Counted from the stretch's first letter, positions 50,565 through 58,957 are shown. The stretch: DNA of 64,000 nucleotides from Rhizobium chutanense (GCF_002531935.1 NZ_NWSV01000005.1:248001-312000); one strand, 5' to 3'. Translations and numbers: made by a program. Notes: a model not told the origin generated them from the letters alone.

Positions 50565-51392
50565 ATGAAGGCAAATCCATTGCTGAAGGGTCTGGTCGGC
50601 GCTGCGTTCCTCCTCGGAGCAGCCGTTTGCGCCCATGCAGCCGATACGTTGGCGGCCGTCAAGGCAGCCGGCACCCTCAAGGTAGGCACCGAAACGGCTT
50701 TCGCACCGTTCGACTATATCGATGCCGGCGAACATACCGGGTTGAACGTCGACCTCTTTGCCGAGATCGGCAAGGAACTCGGCGTCAAGATCGAGTGGGT
50801 GGCGCTTCCTTGGGACGGCGTTTTCCCTGCGCTCGAGGCGGGTAAGTTTGATGTCGTCGCAGGCCCTGCAACGATCACCAAAAAGCGCATGGAGCGCTAT
50901 CGCTTCACGCCGCCGATCGCCGAAGCGACGATCGCCATTCTGAAGAAGGCCGGCGACACGACGATCAGCAAGCCGGAAGATATTGCCGGCAAGACGATCG
51001 GCGTCGGCAAGGCAACCGCCCAGCTCGACCAGTTGAAGGAGTTCTCCGCCACGCTGCCGACCAAGGTCGATGTGCGCGAATATCCGGCCTTCACCGAATC
51101 CTACGCCGATCTCGCAGCCGGCCGTATTGCCGGTGTCGCCAATTCGCTGCCGAATATCGCCTTCGTCGCCAGCCAGCGAAAGGGCACGTTCGAAGTCGTC
51201 CTGCCGCCATTCGGCAAGAAATCCTATTTCGGCTTCATCGGCCTCAAGGATGCCGATCATGCGGCCCTGATGGATGCGATCGATGCCGCGATGCTCAAGA
51301 TCAAGGCAGACGGGCGTATGGCGGAGCTGCAAAAGAAGTGGTTCGGCGCGTCTTTCGATACGCCTGATGCCGTCAAGGACCCGGCATTCTGA
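50565..51392 (+). CDS. Amino-acid ABC transporter substrate-binding protein
   Basis: Periplasmic binding protein of 275 aa (SBP_bac_3). Signal peptide MKANPLLKGLVGAAFLLGAAVCAHA with AHA-AD cleavage. The mature domain has LKVGTETAFAPFDYIDAGEHTGLNVDL and GPATITKKRMERYRFTPP, the pattern of polar amino acid binding proteins. GGAGAG is 6 bp before ATG 50565 (a second ATG is at 50559). First gene of a four-gene ABC operon; a hairpin follows it. Confidence 0.93.
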   Translation: MKANPLLKGLVGAAFLLGAAVCAHAADTLAAVKAAGTLKVGTETAFAPFDYIDAGEHTGLNVDLFAEIGKELGVKIEWVALPWDGVFPALEAGKFDVVAGPATITKKRMERYRFTPPIAEATIAILKKAGDTTISKPEDIAGKTIGVGKATAQLDQLKEFSATLPTKVDVREYPAFTESYADLAAGRIAGVANSLPNIAFVASQRKGTFEVVLPPFGKKSYFGFIGLKDADHAALMDAIDAAMLKIKADGRMAELQKKWFGASFDTPDAVKDPAF

Positions 51393-51413
51393 TCGGCCAC
51401 CGGTGAATTGCAC

Positions 51414-51437
51414 GCGCCCCGGGATTCGCCGGGGCGC
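51414..51437 (+). terminator. Hairpin between amino-acid binding protein and permease genes
   Basis: 9-bp arms GCGCCCCGG/CCGGGGCGC around a 6-nt loop, 21 bp past the binding-protein stop. No U run follows; it probably lowers permease expression relative to the binding protein. Confidence 0.6.
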
Positions 51438-51490
51438 AATCTGCCGTGAGATCGGAGTTCACGGCCGCAGCACGCAGGCAAGCATCGTCC

Positions 51491-52132
51491 ATGTCCATCA
51501 AACTTTTCGAACTGCTTCTGCAAGCCTCGATCTACACGGTGACGATCAGCGTGGTTTCGATCCTGATCGGCTTTGCGATCGCGATCGTCATTTCCGCCAT
51601 GCTGCTTTCGCGGCAACGGCTTTTCGCGCTGCCGGCGCAGATCTTCATCAGCTTCTTTCGCGGCGCGCCGCTCTTGGTGCAGCTGTTGCTGATCTATAAC
51701 CTGCTGCCGGTGATCGGCATCAACGTGCCGAGCATCGTTGCGGCCATCGTCGGCCTTTCCTTGTGTACTGCGGCCTATCAGGCTGAAAATCTGCGCGGCG
51801 GTTTTGCCAGCGTTCCCACGGGCCTTGTCGAGTCTGCCGAAATGGTCGGCATGACTCCCGTTCAGATCTTCCGTCGGATCAAGGCCCCGATCGCCCTGCG
51901 TCTGACCTTTCCGGCGCTCGTCAACGAAGCGATCCTTATCCTGAAGGCGTCGTCGCTGGTCTCGGTCGTCGGGGTCATCGAGCTGACGCGCATGGCCCAG
52001 GACCTTGCCGGCAGCACCTTCCTGCCGATCGAGATCTTTGCTTCCGCTGGCCTGATCTATTTCGTCATCAATTGGATCGTTGCCCTTGCAGGCGGTCTGA
52101 TCGAACGCTCCCTGCCGGGAGTGCCGCGATGA
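51491..52132 (+). CDS. Amino-acid ABC transporter permease (HisM/HisQ type)
   Basis: Inner-membrane permease of 213 aa. Hydrophobic segments begin with ASIYTVTISVVSILIGFAIAIVISAML. The ATPase-coupling EAA region reads GLVESAEMVGMTPVQIFRRIKAP. FFRGAPLLVQLLLIYN is the family hallmark. The stop overlaps the next permease start (ATGA at 52129-52132), indicating a coupled heterodimer. Confidence 0.92.
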   Translation: MSIKLFELLLQASIYTVTISVVSILIGFAIAIVISAMLLSRQRLFALPAQIFISFFRGAPLLVQLLLIYNLLPVIGINVPSIVAAIVGLSLCTAAYQAENLRGGFASVPTGLVESAEMVGMTPVQIFRRIKAPIALRLTFPALVNEAILILKASSLVSVVGVIELTRMAQDLAGSTFLPIEIFASAGLIYFVINWIVALAGGLIERSLPGVPR

Positions 52133-52797
52133 CCTTCGACACCAATGTGATTGTCAACAACTTACCGGACATCGTCAGCGGCGCGTGGCTCACCATCGTC
52201 ATCTGGCTCGTCACCACGCCGGCGGCTGCCGCGCTCGGTTTCCTTATCGCCGTTGCCAGACGTTTTGGCGGCGTCATCCCGGACAAGGCATTCGGTATTG
52301 TCATTGCGGTGCTGCGCGGCACGCCCTTTCTGATTCAGATATTCCTCGTCTACTACGGCGGCCCCTTCGTCGGATTGTCACTCGATCCGATCCCGGCCGG
52401 CATCATCGGCCTTTCCATCTACGGCGCGGCTTATTTCAGCGAGATCTTCCGCTCGGGTTTTGCCGCCGTCCCGAAGGGACATATCGAGGCTGGCCTGTGC
52501 GTTGGCCTGACACAAGGGCAGATCATCCGGCGCATATTGCTGCCGGAGATGACGATGTTGGTGCTGCCGCCTTCGGTCAACATGACGATCATCCTCATGA
52601 AGGAGACGGCGGTGCTGTCCATCATCACCGTGCCGGAATTGACGGCGACGCTCAGCGCCATCGGCTCGCAGCAATATGCCTTCGTCGAGGCGCTCTTCGT
52701 GCTTGCGCTATTCTATTGGGCGCTCGTCGAAATCACCGGATGGCTCGGTCATCTCGCCGAAACGAAACTCTCCAGATTCAGGTTTTTCAACATATGA
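52129..52797 (+). CDS. Amino-acid ABC transporter permease (HisM/HisQ type), second subunit
   Basis: Inner-membrane permease of 222 aa. Family hallmark VLRGTPFLIQIFLVYYG and EAA loop KGHIEAGLCVGLTQGQIIRRILLPE are clear; five or so hydrophobic segments. Its stop overlaps the ATPase start (ATGA at 52794-52797). Pairs with the preceding permease. Confidence 0.92.
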   Translation: MTFDTNVIVNNLPDIVSGAWLTIVIWLVTTPAAAALGFLIAVARRFGGVIPDKAFGIVIAVLRGTPFLIQIFLVYYGGPFVGLSLDPIPAGIIGLSIYGAAYFSEIFRSGFAAVPKGHIEAGLCVGLTQGQIIRRILLPEMTMLVLPPSVNMTIILMKETAVLSIITVPELTATLSAIGSQQYAFVEALFVLALFYWALVEITGWLGHLAETKLSRFRFFNI

Positions 52798-53585
52798 GCG
52801 TTCCTGCGATCGCAGTCAAAAATCTCGTCAAGACGTACGGCGCGTCCACCGTGCTGCACGGCATCGACCTCGAAATCGAGCAAGGACAGGTTTCCTGCAT
52901 CATCGGCCCGTCGGGATCCGGCAAGAGTACGCTGCTGCGCTGCATGGCATTTCTGGAGGAATCGACGAAGGGGACGATTACCGTCAACGGCGAGGTGCTG
53001 GGTTTTGCGGAAAACGCCAAGGGCGTCCGGGAGCGCGTGCCGGCGGCTATGAACCGGCAGATCCGATCGCAGATCGGTATGGTGTTTCAGCAGTTCAATC
53101 TCTGGCCGCATATGACGGCGCTCGGCAATGTCAGCGAAGCGCTGAAGACGGTTCACAAGATGAGCCGTAGGGATGCGGAGGAGCGGGCAATGGCCCAGCT
53201 CGTCAAGGTCGGCCTGGAAAACCGGGCAGGGCACTACCCTTCGCAGCTTTCGGGAGGGCAGCAGCAGCGCGTCGCCATCGCCCGGGCGCTTGCCCTCAAC
53301 CCGAAAATCATGCTCTTCGACGAGCCGACCTCGTCGCTCGATCCCGAGCTCACCGGCGAGGTGCTCAACGTCATGCGCGATCTCGCCAACGAGGGCATGA
53401 CGATGGTCGTCGTTTCCCACGAGATCGGATTTGCCGCGACGGTCGGCCAGCAGATCGTCTTTCTTGATCACGGCAAGGTGTTGTTCACCGGCCCGCCGCA
53501 GGACGTCTTCAAGCGGCCGAGAAACCCCCGGCTTGAGCAATTTCTGGATACCTACATCGATCGCGGAGCCTCGATGCTGCTGTGA
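52794..53585 (+). CDS. Amino-acid ABC transporter ATP-binding protein
   Basis: A 263-aa ATPase of the GlnQ/HisP group. Walker A GPSGSGKS (about 36-43), Q-loop MVFQQFNLWPHMT, signature LSGGQQQRVAIARAL, Walker B IMLFDEPTSSLDPE, switch His in VVVSHEIGFA. Extra residues between Walker A and the Q-loop (GFAENAKGVRERVPA) are typical of the octopine/arginine-type subgroup. Last gene of the operon; 152 bp of non-coding DNA separate it from the convergent nitrate ATPase gene. Confidence 0.94.
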   Translation: MSVPAIAVKNLVKTYGASTVLHGIDLEIEQGQVSCIIGPSGSGKSTLLRCMAFLEESTKGTITVNGEVLGFAENAKGVRERVPAAMNRQIRSQIGMVFQQFNLWPHMTALGNVSEALKTVHKMSRRDAEERAMAQLVKVGLENRAGHYPSQLSGGQQQRVAIARALALNPKIMLFDEPTSSLDPELTGEVLNVMRDLANEGMTMVVVSHEIGFAATVGQQIVFLDHGKVLFTGPPQDVFKRPRNPRLEQFLDTYIDRGASMLL

Positions 53586-53737
53586 CGTTCGTGCCCTTCC
53601 GGGATCGGCGGGCAGATCTCGGCGGGGACCGGCAATGGCCGGGGAAGAGAGAGGGACGCGACGCCTAAAATCACGCCCCTGCACCCGCCACCAAGACAAA
53701 AATCACCACCAGCAAGCGCCCGAGATTGTTTCCCGGT

Positions 53738-54535
53738 CTACTCTGCGGCTTCGATGAAGCGGTGGCGTTCATAGAGGAACTTCAACACGGCTTCGCGGCA
53801 TTTGAGATAGGTCCGGTCGGAGGCGAGTTCGATGCGATGGCGGGGGCGGGGTATCTTGACATCGAGCACTTCGCCGATGCGGGCGGCCGGGCCGTTGGTC
53901 ATCATCACGATGCGGTCGGACAGCAGCACCGCTTCATCGACATCATGGGTGATCATCACCATCGTATTGCCGAGCCGGGCGTGGATTTCCATCACCGCGT
54001 CCTGAAGATGGGCGCGGGTCAGCGCATCGAGCGCGCCGAAGGGCTCGTCGAGCAGCAGGATCTTCGGCTCCATCGACAGCGCCCGGGCAATGCCGACGCG
54101 CTGTTTCATGCCGCCGGATATTTCCGAAGGCCGCTTGTCCCTCGCATGCGCCATCTGCACGAGGTCGAGATTGACCATCACCCAGTCGTGCCGCTCGGCC
54201 TTGGTCTTTGTTCGGCTGAAGACCTTGGAGACGGCGAGATTGACGTTCTCGTAGACGGTCAGCCAGGGCAGCAGCGAGTGGTTCTGGAAGACGACGGCGC
54301 GTTCCGGGCCGGGTTCGTTGACCTCGCGGTTTTCAAGCAGCACGGCGCCGGCGGACACCGGCGTCAGGCCGGCAATCAGGTTGAGCAGGGTCGACTTGCC
54401 GCAGCCGGAATGGCCGATGATCGAGACGAATTCACCCTCTGAGATCGTCAGGTTGATGTCCTTCAGCACCTCGGCGCGCACACCGCCCCGATCGAAATGT
54501 TTGTCGATATGGTCGAGTTTGAGATAGGCGTTCAT
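53738..54535 (-). CDS. nrtD: Nitrate/sulfonate-type ABC transporter ATP-binding protein (NrtD-like)
   Basis: A 265-aa ATPase. Walker A GHSGCGKS (about 41-48), Q-loop VVFQNHSLLPWLTVYENV, signature ISGGMKQRVGIARAL, Walker B ILLLDEPFGALDALTR. The C-terminal YLKCREAVLKFLYERHR is typical of NrtC/NrtD nitrate importers. GAGGA lies 8 bp before the ATG, 11 bp after the permease stop. Upstream open frame antisense or out of context was not used. Confidence 0.9.
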   Translation of the reverse strand: MNAYLKLDHIDKHFDRGGVRAEVLKDINLTISEGEFVSIIGHSGCGKSTLLNLIAGLTPVSAGAVLLENREVNEPGPERAVVFQNHSLLPWLTVYENVNLAVSKVFSRTKTKAERHDWVMVNLDLVQMAHARDKRPSEISGGMKQRVGIARALSMEPKILLLDEPFGALDALTRAHLQDAVMEIHARLGNTMVMITHDVDEAVLLSDRIVMMTNGPAARIGEVLDVKIPRPRHRIELASDRTYLKCREAVLKFLYERHRFIEAAE

Positions 54536-54546
54536 AGGTGCGTTCC

Positions 54547-55440
54547 TCAGTTGGCCATGGCGCCGCGGGTGATGAGTTTGCCGAGTGCAGCCACCAGCTT
54601 GTCGAGGGCGAAGCCGACGATGCCGATATAGGCGAGCGCGACGATGATGTCCGGAAGGCGCGACGAGTTCCAGGCGTCCCAGATGAAGAAGCCGATGCCG
54701 ACGCCGCCCGTCAGCATTTCGGCCGCGACGATGGCGAGCCAGGAGAGGCCGACGCCGATCCTGAGGCCGGTGAAGATATAGGGGGCTGCCGAAGGCAGCA
54801 TGATCTTCCAGAAAAACTCGAACTGGTTGAGCCGCAGCACCTCGGCGACGTTGCGGTAGTCCTGCGGGATATTGCGGACGCCGACGGCGGTGTTGATGAT
54901 GACGGGCCAGATCGAGGTGATGAAGATCACGAAGATCGCCGAAGGATTGGAATCCTGGAAGGCTGCGAGCGACAGCGGCAGCCAGGCGAGCGGCGGGACC
55001 GTGCGCAGCACCTGGAAGATCGGATCGAGGCCGCGCATCGCCCAGACCGACTGGCCGATGATCGCCCCGATGATGACGCCGGCGACCGCGGCAAGGCCGA
55101 AACCATAGGCGACGCGCTGCAGCGAAACGAGCACGCGCCAGCCGAGCCCGATATCCTGGGAGCCGTAGTTGAAGAAGGGATAGACGATCAGATCGTAACT
55201 TTCCTGCCAGACCTGATGCGGCGAGGGCAAAGACGCGTCCGCGGAGGAACACAGCACCTGCCAGACGAGCAGAATGAGTGCGAGCACGGCGATCGGCGGA
55301 ACGACATTGCAAAGTGCGGTCAAACCCGCCTGTCGGAAGTTGAACCGCGAGCCATGTTTGCCGGAAAACGGCACGATCTTTGCCACCGGCTTGGCGGAGG
55401 CAATAGTGGAGGGATTGTGGTTATTTGCCAAAGCGGACAT
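54547..55440 (-). CDS. nrtB: Nitrate ABC transporter permease (NrtB-like)
   Basis: Inner-membrane permease of 297 aa. A polar N-terminus of about 40 residues is followed by VVPPIAVLALILLVWQVLC, and later DPIFQVLRTVPPLAWLPLSLAAF and the coupling loop AEVLRLNQFEFFWKIMLPSAAPYIFTGLR (in outline), as in NrtB/SsuC. Start ATG 55440 with GAGGAG 8 bp upstream. Separated from the binding-protein gene by a hairpin-containing 58-bp gap. Confidence 0.9.
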   Translation of the reverse strand: MSALANNHNPSTIASAKPVAKIVPFSGKHGSRFNFRQAGLTALCNVVPPIAVLALILLVWQVLCSSADASLPSPHQVWQESYDLIVYPFFNYGSQDIGLGWRVLVSLQRVAYGFGLAAVAGVIIGAIIGQSVWAMRGLDPIFQVLRTVPPLAWLPLSLAAFQDSNPSAIFVIFITSIWPVIINTAVGVRNIPQDYRNVAEVLRLNQFEFFWKIMLPSAAPYIFTGLRIGVGLSWLAIVAAEMLTGGVGIGFFIWDAWNSSRLPDIIVALAYIGIVGFALDKLVAALGKLITRGAMAN

Positions 55441-55467
55441 CGGCGCGCTCCTCACGTGAATGAAAGG

Positions 55468-55490
55468 CCGGCGCACCGATGGCGCGCCGG
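55468..55490 (-). terminator. Hairpin between nitrate binding protein and permease genes
   Basis: 7-bp arms CCGGCGC/GCGCCGG around a 9-nt loop, 8 bp past the binding-protein stop in the direction of transcription, followed by CCTTTC. Likely attenuates readthrough into the permease and ATPase genes. Confidence 0.5.
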
Positions 55491-55498
55491 AGGCGGGG

Positions 55499-56797
55499 TC
55501 AGGCGACGGCCTTGATCGAAAGGCTGTCGAGATAGGCGGAGGGGTTTTCGGGGTCGAAGACCTTGCCGTCGAAGAAGGTTTCCTTGCCACGGGAAGACGA
55601 TGCCGGAATATCGGCTGCAGCGACGCCGAGATCCTTGGCCGCCTCGCGCCAGATGTCTTCGCGGTTCACCTGGTTGACCAGCGCCTTCACGTCGGTATTG
55701 CCCGGCAGATTTCCCCAGCGGATGTTTTCCGTCATGAACCAGCTGTCGTGGCTCTTGAACGGATAGGAGGCGCCGTCCTTCCAGAACTTCATGTAGAGGT
55801 CGGTGGCCTTGACCTCGCGGCCGTTGCCATAATTGATGTCGCCCTTGAGGCGGCCGAGCACATCCTTCGTCGGGACGTTGAACCATTGGCGCTTGCCGAG
55901 AATGTCGGCCATCTCCGCCTTGTTGTCCATGCTGTCGCACCATTGCTGCGCCTCCATGACGGCCATCAGCAGCGCCTTGGCGGCGTTGGGGTTCTTTTCG
56001 ATCCACTCGGCGCGCAGCCCCAGCGCCTTTTCGGGATGGCCCTTCCAGAGCTCGCCGGTCGTGGCTGCGGTGAAGCCGATGCCCTGGTTGACGAGCTGCT
56101 CGTTCCACGGTTCGCCGACACAGAAGACGTCCATGTTGCCGACCTTCATGTTGGCCACCATCTGCGGCGGCGGCACGACGATCGTCGAAACGTCCTTGTT
56201 CGGATCGATGCCGCCGGCGGCAAGCCAGTAGCGGATCCACAGATCGTGGGTGCCGCCCGGGAAGGTCATGGCGGCCTTGATCTCTTTGCCCTCCGCCTTC
56301 TTCTTTTCGAACGCCGCCTTCAGCTTCGAGGCATCGAGCTGCACGCCGGTGTCGGCATATTCCTTGGCAACGGAGATGCCCTGGCTGTCGAGATTGAGCC
56401 GGGCAAGGATCGCCATCGGCACCGGCTTGTTGTTCTGTGTCACCTTGCCGGTGTGCATGAGATAGGGAAGCGGTGAGAGGATATGCGCGCCGTCGATGCC
56501 GTTGGCGCCGCCACCCAGCACAAGATTGTCGCGCGTCGCACCCCATGAGGCCTGTTTGGCGACGTCCGTTTCCGGCAGGCCATATTTGTCGAAAAGGCCC
56601 TTCTCCTTGGCGATAATCAGCGGCGCGGAATCCGTCAGGGCAATGAAGCCCAGCTTGACGCCTTTCACTTCAGGGCCCGGACCAGCGGCGAAGGCGCCGG
56701 ACGGAAAAGCAGTCTTGACGGCGCCGATGAGGGCGGCCGTCGCAGTCGTCTTGAGCATGCTGCGGCGGGTGATGCCGGTTGTCGAATTCTTTGTCAT
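55499..56797 (-). CDS. nrtA: Nitrate ABC transporter substrate-binding protein (NrtA-like), Tat signal
   Basis: A 432-aa binding protein of the CmpA/NrtA family. Twin-arginine signal TRRSMLKTTATAALIGAVKTAF at the N-terminus (given in outline), mature part from about GPEVKGVKLGFIALTDSAPLIIAKEKGLF. Landmarks SWGATRDNLVLGGG and GTHDLWIRYWLAAGG fit nitrate/bicarbonate binders. AGAGGGAA precedes ATG 56797. First gene of nrtABD. The 158-nt predicted leader and sigma-54 promoter upstream suggest nitrogen control and a possible second control in the leader. Confidence 0.9.
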   Translation of the reverse strand: MTKNSTTGITRRSMLKTTATAALIGAVKTAFPSGAFAAGPGPEVKGVKLGFIALTDSAPLIIAKEKGLFDKYGLPETDVAKQASWGATRDNLVLGGGANGIDGAHILSPLPYLMHTGKVTQNNKPVPMAILARLNLDSQGISVAKEYADTGVQLDASKLKAAFEKKKAEGKEIKAAMTFPGGTHDLWIRYWLAAGGIDPNKDVSTIVVPPPQMVANMKVGNMDVFCVGEPWNEQLVNQGIGFTAATTGELWKGHPEKALGLRAEWIEKNPNAAKALLMAVMEAQQWCDSMDNKAEMADILGKRQWFNVPTKDVLGRLKGDINYGNGREVKATDLYMKFWKDGASYPFKSHDSWFMTENIRWGNLPGNTDVKALVNQVNREDIWREAAKDLGVAAADIPASSSRGKETFFDGKVFDPENPSAYLDSLSIKAVA

Positions 56798-56830
56798 GCG
56801 CAGGTTCCCTCTGCTGGCTGAATTTGGACA

Positions 56831-56880
56831 CAAAAAAACGCCGCCGGAATGCGTCCACGGGATGGGAGAATCCCGGATGG
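56831..56880 (-). promoter_or_regulatory. Possible leader attenuator of nrtA: hairpin followed by U run
   Basis: On the minus strand a hairpin at 56880-56855 (CGGGAT/ATCCCG around a 6-nt loop, extended by CCA/TGG past a bulge) is followed 16 nt later by seven Us (56838-56832), 34 nt before the nrtA start. Nitrate-assimilation leaders in proteobacteria are often controlled by NasT-type antitermination; I do not see a clear ANTAR-site consensus in the loops. Confidence 0.4.
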
Positions 56881-56966
56881 CAATCCTTGCGACGTCGATG
56901 TCTTGTGCAGGCGCTTATGCCGCGCCTATCCGCCTCAGTCGCCGTTGACCGGGGCGTACTGGAACC

Positions 56967-56982
56967 TGCAATCATCGTGCCA
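56967..56982 (-). promoter_or_regulatory. Sigma-54 (-24/-12) promoter of nrtA
   Basis: On the minus strand TGGCACGATGATTGCA matches TGGCACG-N4-TTGCA exactly. Transcription would start near 56955, giving a leader of about 158 nt. Implies RpoN and an enhancer-binding protein, most likely NtrC for nitrogen control. Confidence 0.85.
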
Positions 56983-57039
56983 GCTGCGGATTCCGTTATT
57001 AACAATATGGAATTAAAGGAGAATCTGTACGATTCGCGC

Positions 57040-57060
57040 AGTGACTATTTATTAGTCACT
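57040..57060. promoter_or_regulatory. Palindromic candidate enhancer site upstream of the sigma-54 promoter
   Basis: AGTGACTA-N5-TAGTCACT, perfect 8-bp arms, centred about 95 bp upstream of the predicted nrtA start point. Position fits an enhancer-binding protein. The sequence differs from the usual NtrC consensus (TGCACC-N5-GGTGCA), so the regulator is uncertain. Confidence 0.6.
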
Positions 57061-57281
57061 CCGGAAGTCTGGCGATATTTTGTGCGACCATTGTTGCCGT
57101 CTCCGCGGCGGAAGCGCTCTATTTGTGCAGCGCACGCGTCGATGAAGCCGTTGCGATACCGACGGCGAAGCAGAGTCTGGCCACTCGAAGTTCCGGTTTG
57201 CCTCGATGATCCGGCCACGAAAATCCTCGCAGGAGCGGCTATATTGATCGCCGAATGTGGCGACATCGCTCCGTCCTCATC

Positions 57282-58286
57282 TCACCGCAGCAGAGATGCC
57301 AGGCCGTAGAACGCTGCGGATATCGCTGCGGCCGCCGGCATCGTTACGATCCAGGCTATCACGATATTGCCGGCCAATCCCCAGCGCACGGCGGAAACAC
57401 GCCGCGCCGCGCCCACGCCAACGATGGCTCCGGTGATGGTATGCGTCGTCGAGACGGGAATGCCGAGCCACGTGGCGCCGAACAGCGTCAGCGCTCCGCC
57501 TGTCTCTGCGCAGAAACCTTGCATGGGGTTGAGCCGGGTAATCTTCGACCCCATGGTATGAACGATCCGCCATCCGCCAAAGAGCGTACCGAGCGCCATG
57601 GCCGACTGGCAGGAAAGCACCACCCAGAAAGGCACGTAGAAGGTCGAGCCGAGATATCCTTGGCTGAACAGGAGCACCGCGATGATGCCCATCGTCTTCT
57701 GCGCATCGTTACCGCCGTGGCCGAGTGAATAAAGCGAAGCGGACACAAATTGCATGATGCGAAAGGTCCGATCCACCGCAAACGGCGTTTGCCGGACGAA
57801 CAACCAGGAGACGGCGAGCACCAGCACCAAGGCAAGCAGGAAGCCGATGGCCGGCGAGAGAAAAATGGCGCTGACCGTCTTGAGAAGGCCGCCCCAGACG
57901 ATCGAGCTGAAACCCACCTTCGCCAGACCGGCCCCGACCAGCCCACCGACAAGCGCATGCGACGAACTGGATGGAATCCCGAAAATCCAGGTGAGGATAT
58001 TCCAGATGATGGCGCCCATGAGCGCGGCGAAGATCAGTTGAGGTGACACGATCGCCGGATCGATGATGCCGGTCCCCAGCGTCTCGGCGACATGCAGGCC
58101 GAAGAACAGGAACGCGATGAAATTGAAGAACGCCGCCCAGGCGACCGCGTATTGCGGTCGCAGGACGCGGGTCGATACGATCGTGGCAATGGAATTGGCC
58201 GCATCGTGAAGGCCGTTGAGAAAATCGAAGAACAGGGCGACGGCGACGAGACCGACCAGCAGCGGCAGAGCGAGGGAGGCATCCAT
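57282..58286 (-). CDS. pit: Inorganic phosphate transporter, Pit family
   Basis: Low-affinity proton- or cation-coupled phosphate transporter (334 aa) with about ten membrane segments. The two family repeats are visible: FLNGLHDAANSIATIVSTRVLRP near the N-terminus, and LGHGGNDAQKTMGIIAVLLF with WLGIPVSTTHTITGAIVG in the second half. The start overlaps the DUF47 stop by one base. This is the orfA-pit arrangement known from Sinorhizobium meliloti, where it is expressed in phosphate excess and repressed through PhoB on starvation. Confidence 0.94.
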   Translation of the reverse strand: MDASLALPLLVGLVAVALFFDFLNGLHDAANSIATIVSTRVLRPQYAVAWAAFFNFIAFLFFGLHVAETLGTGIIDPAIVSPQLIFAALMGAIIWNILTWIFGIPSSSSHALVGGLVGAGLAKVGFSSIVWGGLLKTVSAIFLSPAIGFLLALVLVLAVSWLFVRQTPFAVDRTFRIMQFVSASLYSLGHGGNDAQKTMGIIAVLLFSQGYLGSTFYVPFWVVLSCQSAMALGTLFGGWRIVHTMGSKITRLNPMQGFCAETGGALTLFGATWLGIPVSTTHTITGAIVGVGAARRVSAVRWGLAGNIVIAWIVTMPAAAAISAAFYGLASLLR

Positions 58287-58930
58287 CAGACGTTCTCGAT
58301 GAGAATGCCGCTGATTTCATTGGCGACATCCTCGAAGCGGTCGACGACTTTCTCCAGCTCTCCGTAGATTTCGCTGCCGATCATGTAGGCCATCGCATTG
58401 CCGCCGGCGCCATGACGCAAGAACAGATCCTTCAGGCCCTGGTCGTGGAGCTCATCGGAGCGCTCCTCCACGCGGGTGACTTCCTCCGCGATGGCCGTCA
58501 GACGCTGCGCATTGGCTCCCAATCTGTCGAGGAGAGGTATCGCTTCCGCCACCAGATTTGCCGCCTTGACGATTTCGCTGCCCATCTGCTGCATCAACGG
58601 ATCGAAACTGGATTGCTCGAACAGGCGGATCGTCTTGACCGTCTTGTGCATCATGTCGATCGCATCATCCATCGACTGGATAAGATCCTTGATATCCCCC
58701 CGGTCGAAAGGCGTGATGAAGCTTCGTCGAACGGCAAGCAGAACCTCGCGCGTGACGCCGTCGGCATCGTTTTCCAATGTGACGATGCGCTCGCAGTTTT
58801 TCTCGACATCATTGGCCTTCAGGAGTTGATCGAGGGCGTGCGCGGCGGCAACGACAGTTTGCGCGTGTCTGGAAAACATTTCGAAGAATCTATCTTCCCG
58901 TGGCATCAGCTTGCGAAAAATGCTCATCAT
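58286..58930 (-). CDS. DUF47 family PhoU-like protein, Pit accessory (OrfA)
   Basis: A 214-aa helical cytoplasmic protein of the DUF47/PhoU-like family, partner of Pit transporters. Typical segments: FFEMFSRHAQTVVAAAHAL, LENDADGVTREVLLAVRRSFITPFDRGDIKDLI, and DDAIDMM. It probably modulates phosphate uptake or polyphosphate balance. Tandem ATGs at 58930 and 58927; first taken. The Pho box at 58958-58975 begins 28 bp upstream of its start. Confidence 0.92.
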   Translation of the reverse strand: MMSIFRKLMPREDRFFEMFSRHAQTVVAAAHALDQLLKANDVEKNCERIVTLENDADGVTREVLLAVRRSFITPFDRGDIKDLIQSMDDAIDMMHKTVKTIRLFEQSSFDPLMQQMGSEIVKAANLVAEAIPLLDRLGANAQRLTAIAEEVTRVEERSDELHDQGLKDLFLRHGAGGNAMAYMIGSEIYGELEKVVDRFEDVANEISGILIENV

Positions 58931-58957
58931 GCCTGGGAACCTTCCTCATGCGGCCGA

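Larger units (their letters stand above)
56798..57281. other. 484-bp regulatory stretch upstream of nrtA
   Basis: No gene found. It holds, in the direction of nrtA transcription, a 21-bp palindrome, a -24/-12 promoter, a leader hairpin and a seven-U run, each listed separately. The pit gene converges from the other side, ending at 57282. Confidence 0.7.

Noticed and set aside
57040..57060. Calling the palindrome an NtrC site
   Set aside because: Spacing fits but the arms (AGTGACTA) do not match the GCAC/GTGC core of NtrC sites; kept as an unassigned enhancer candidate.
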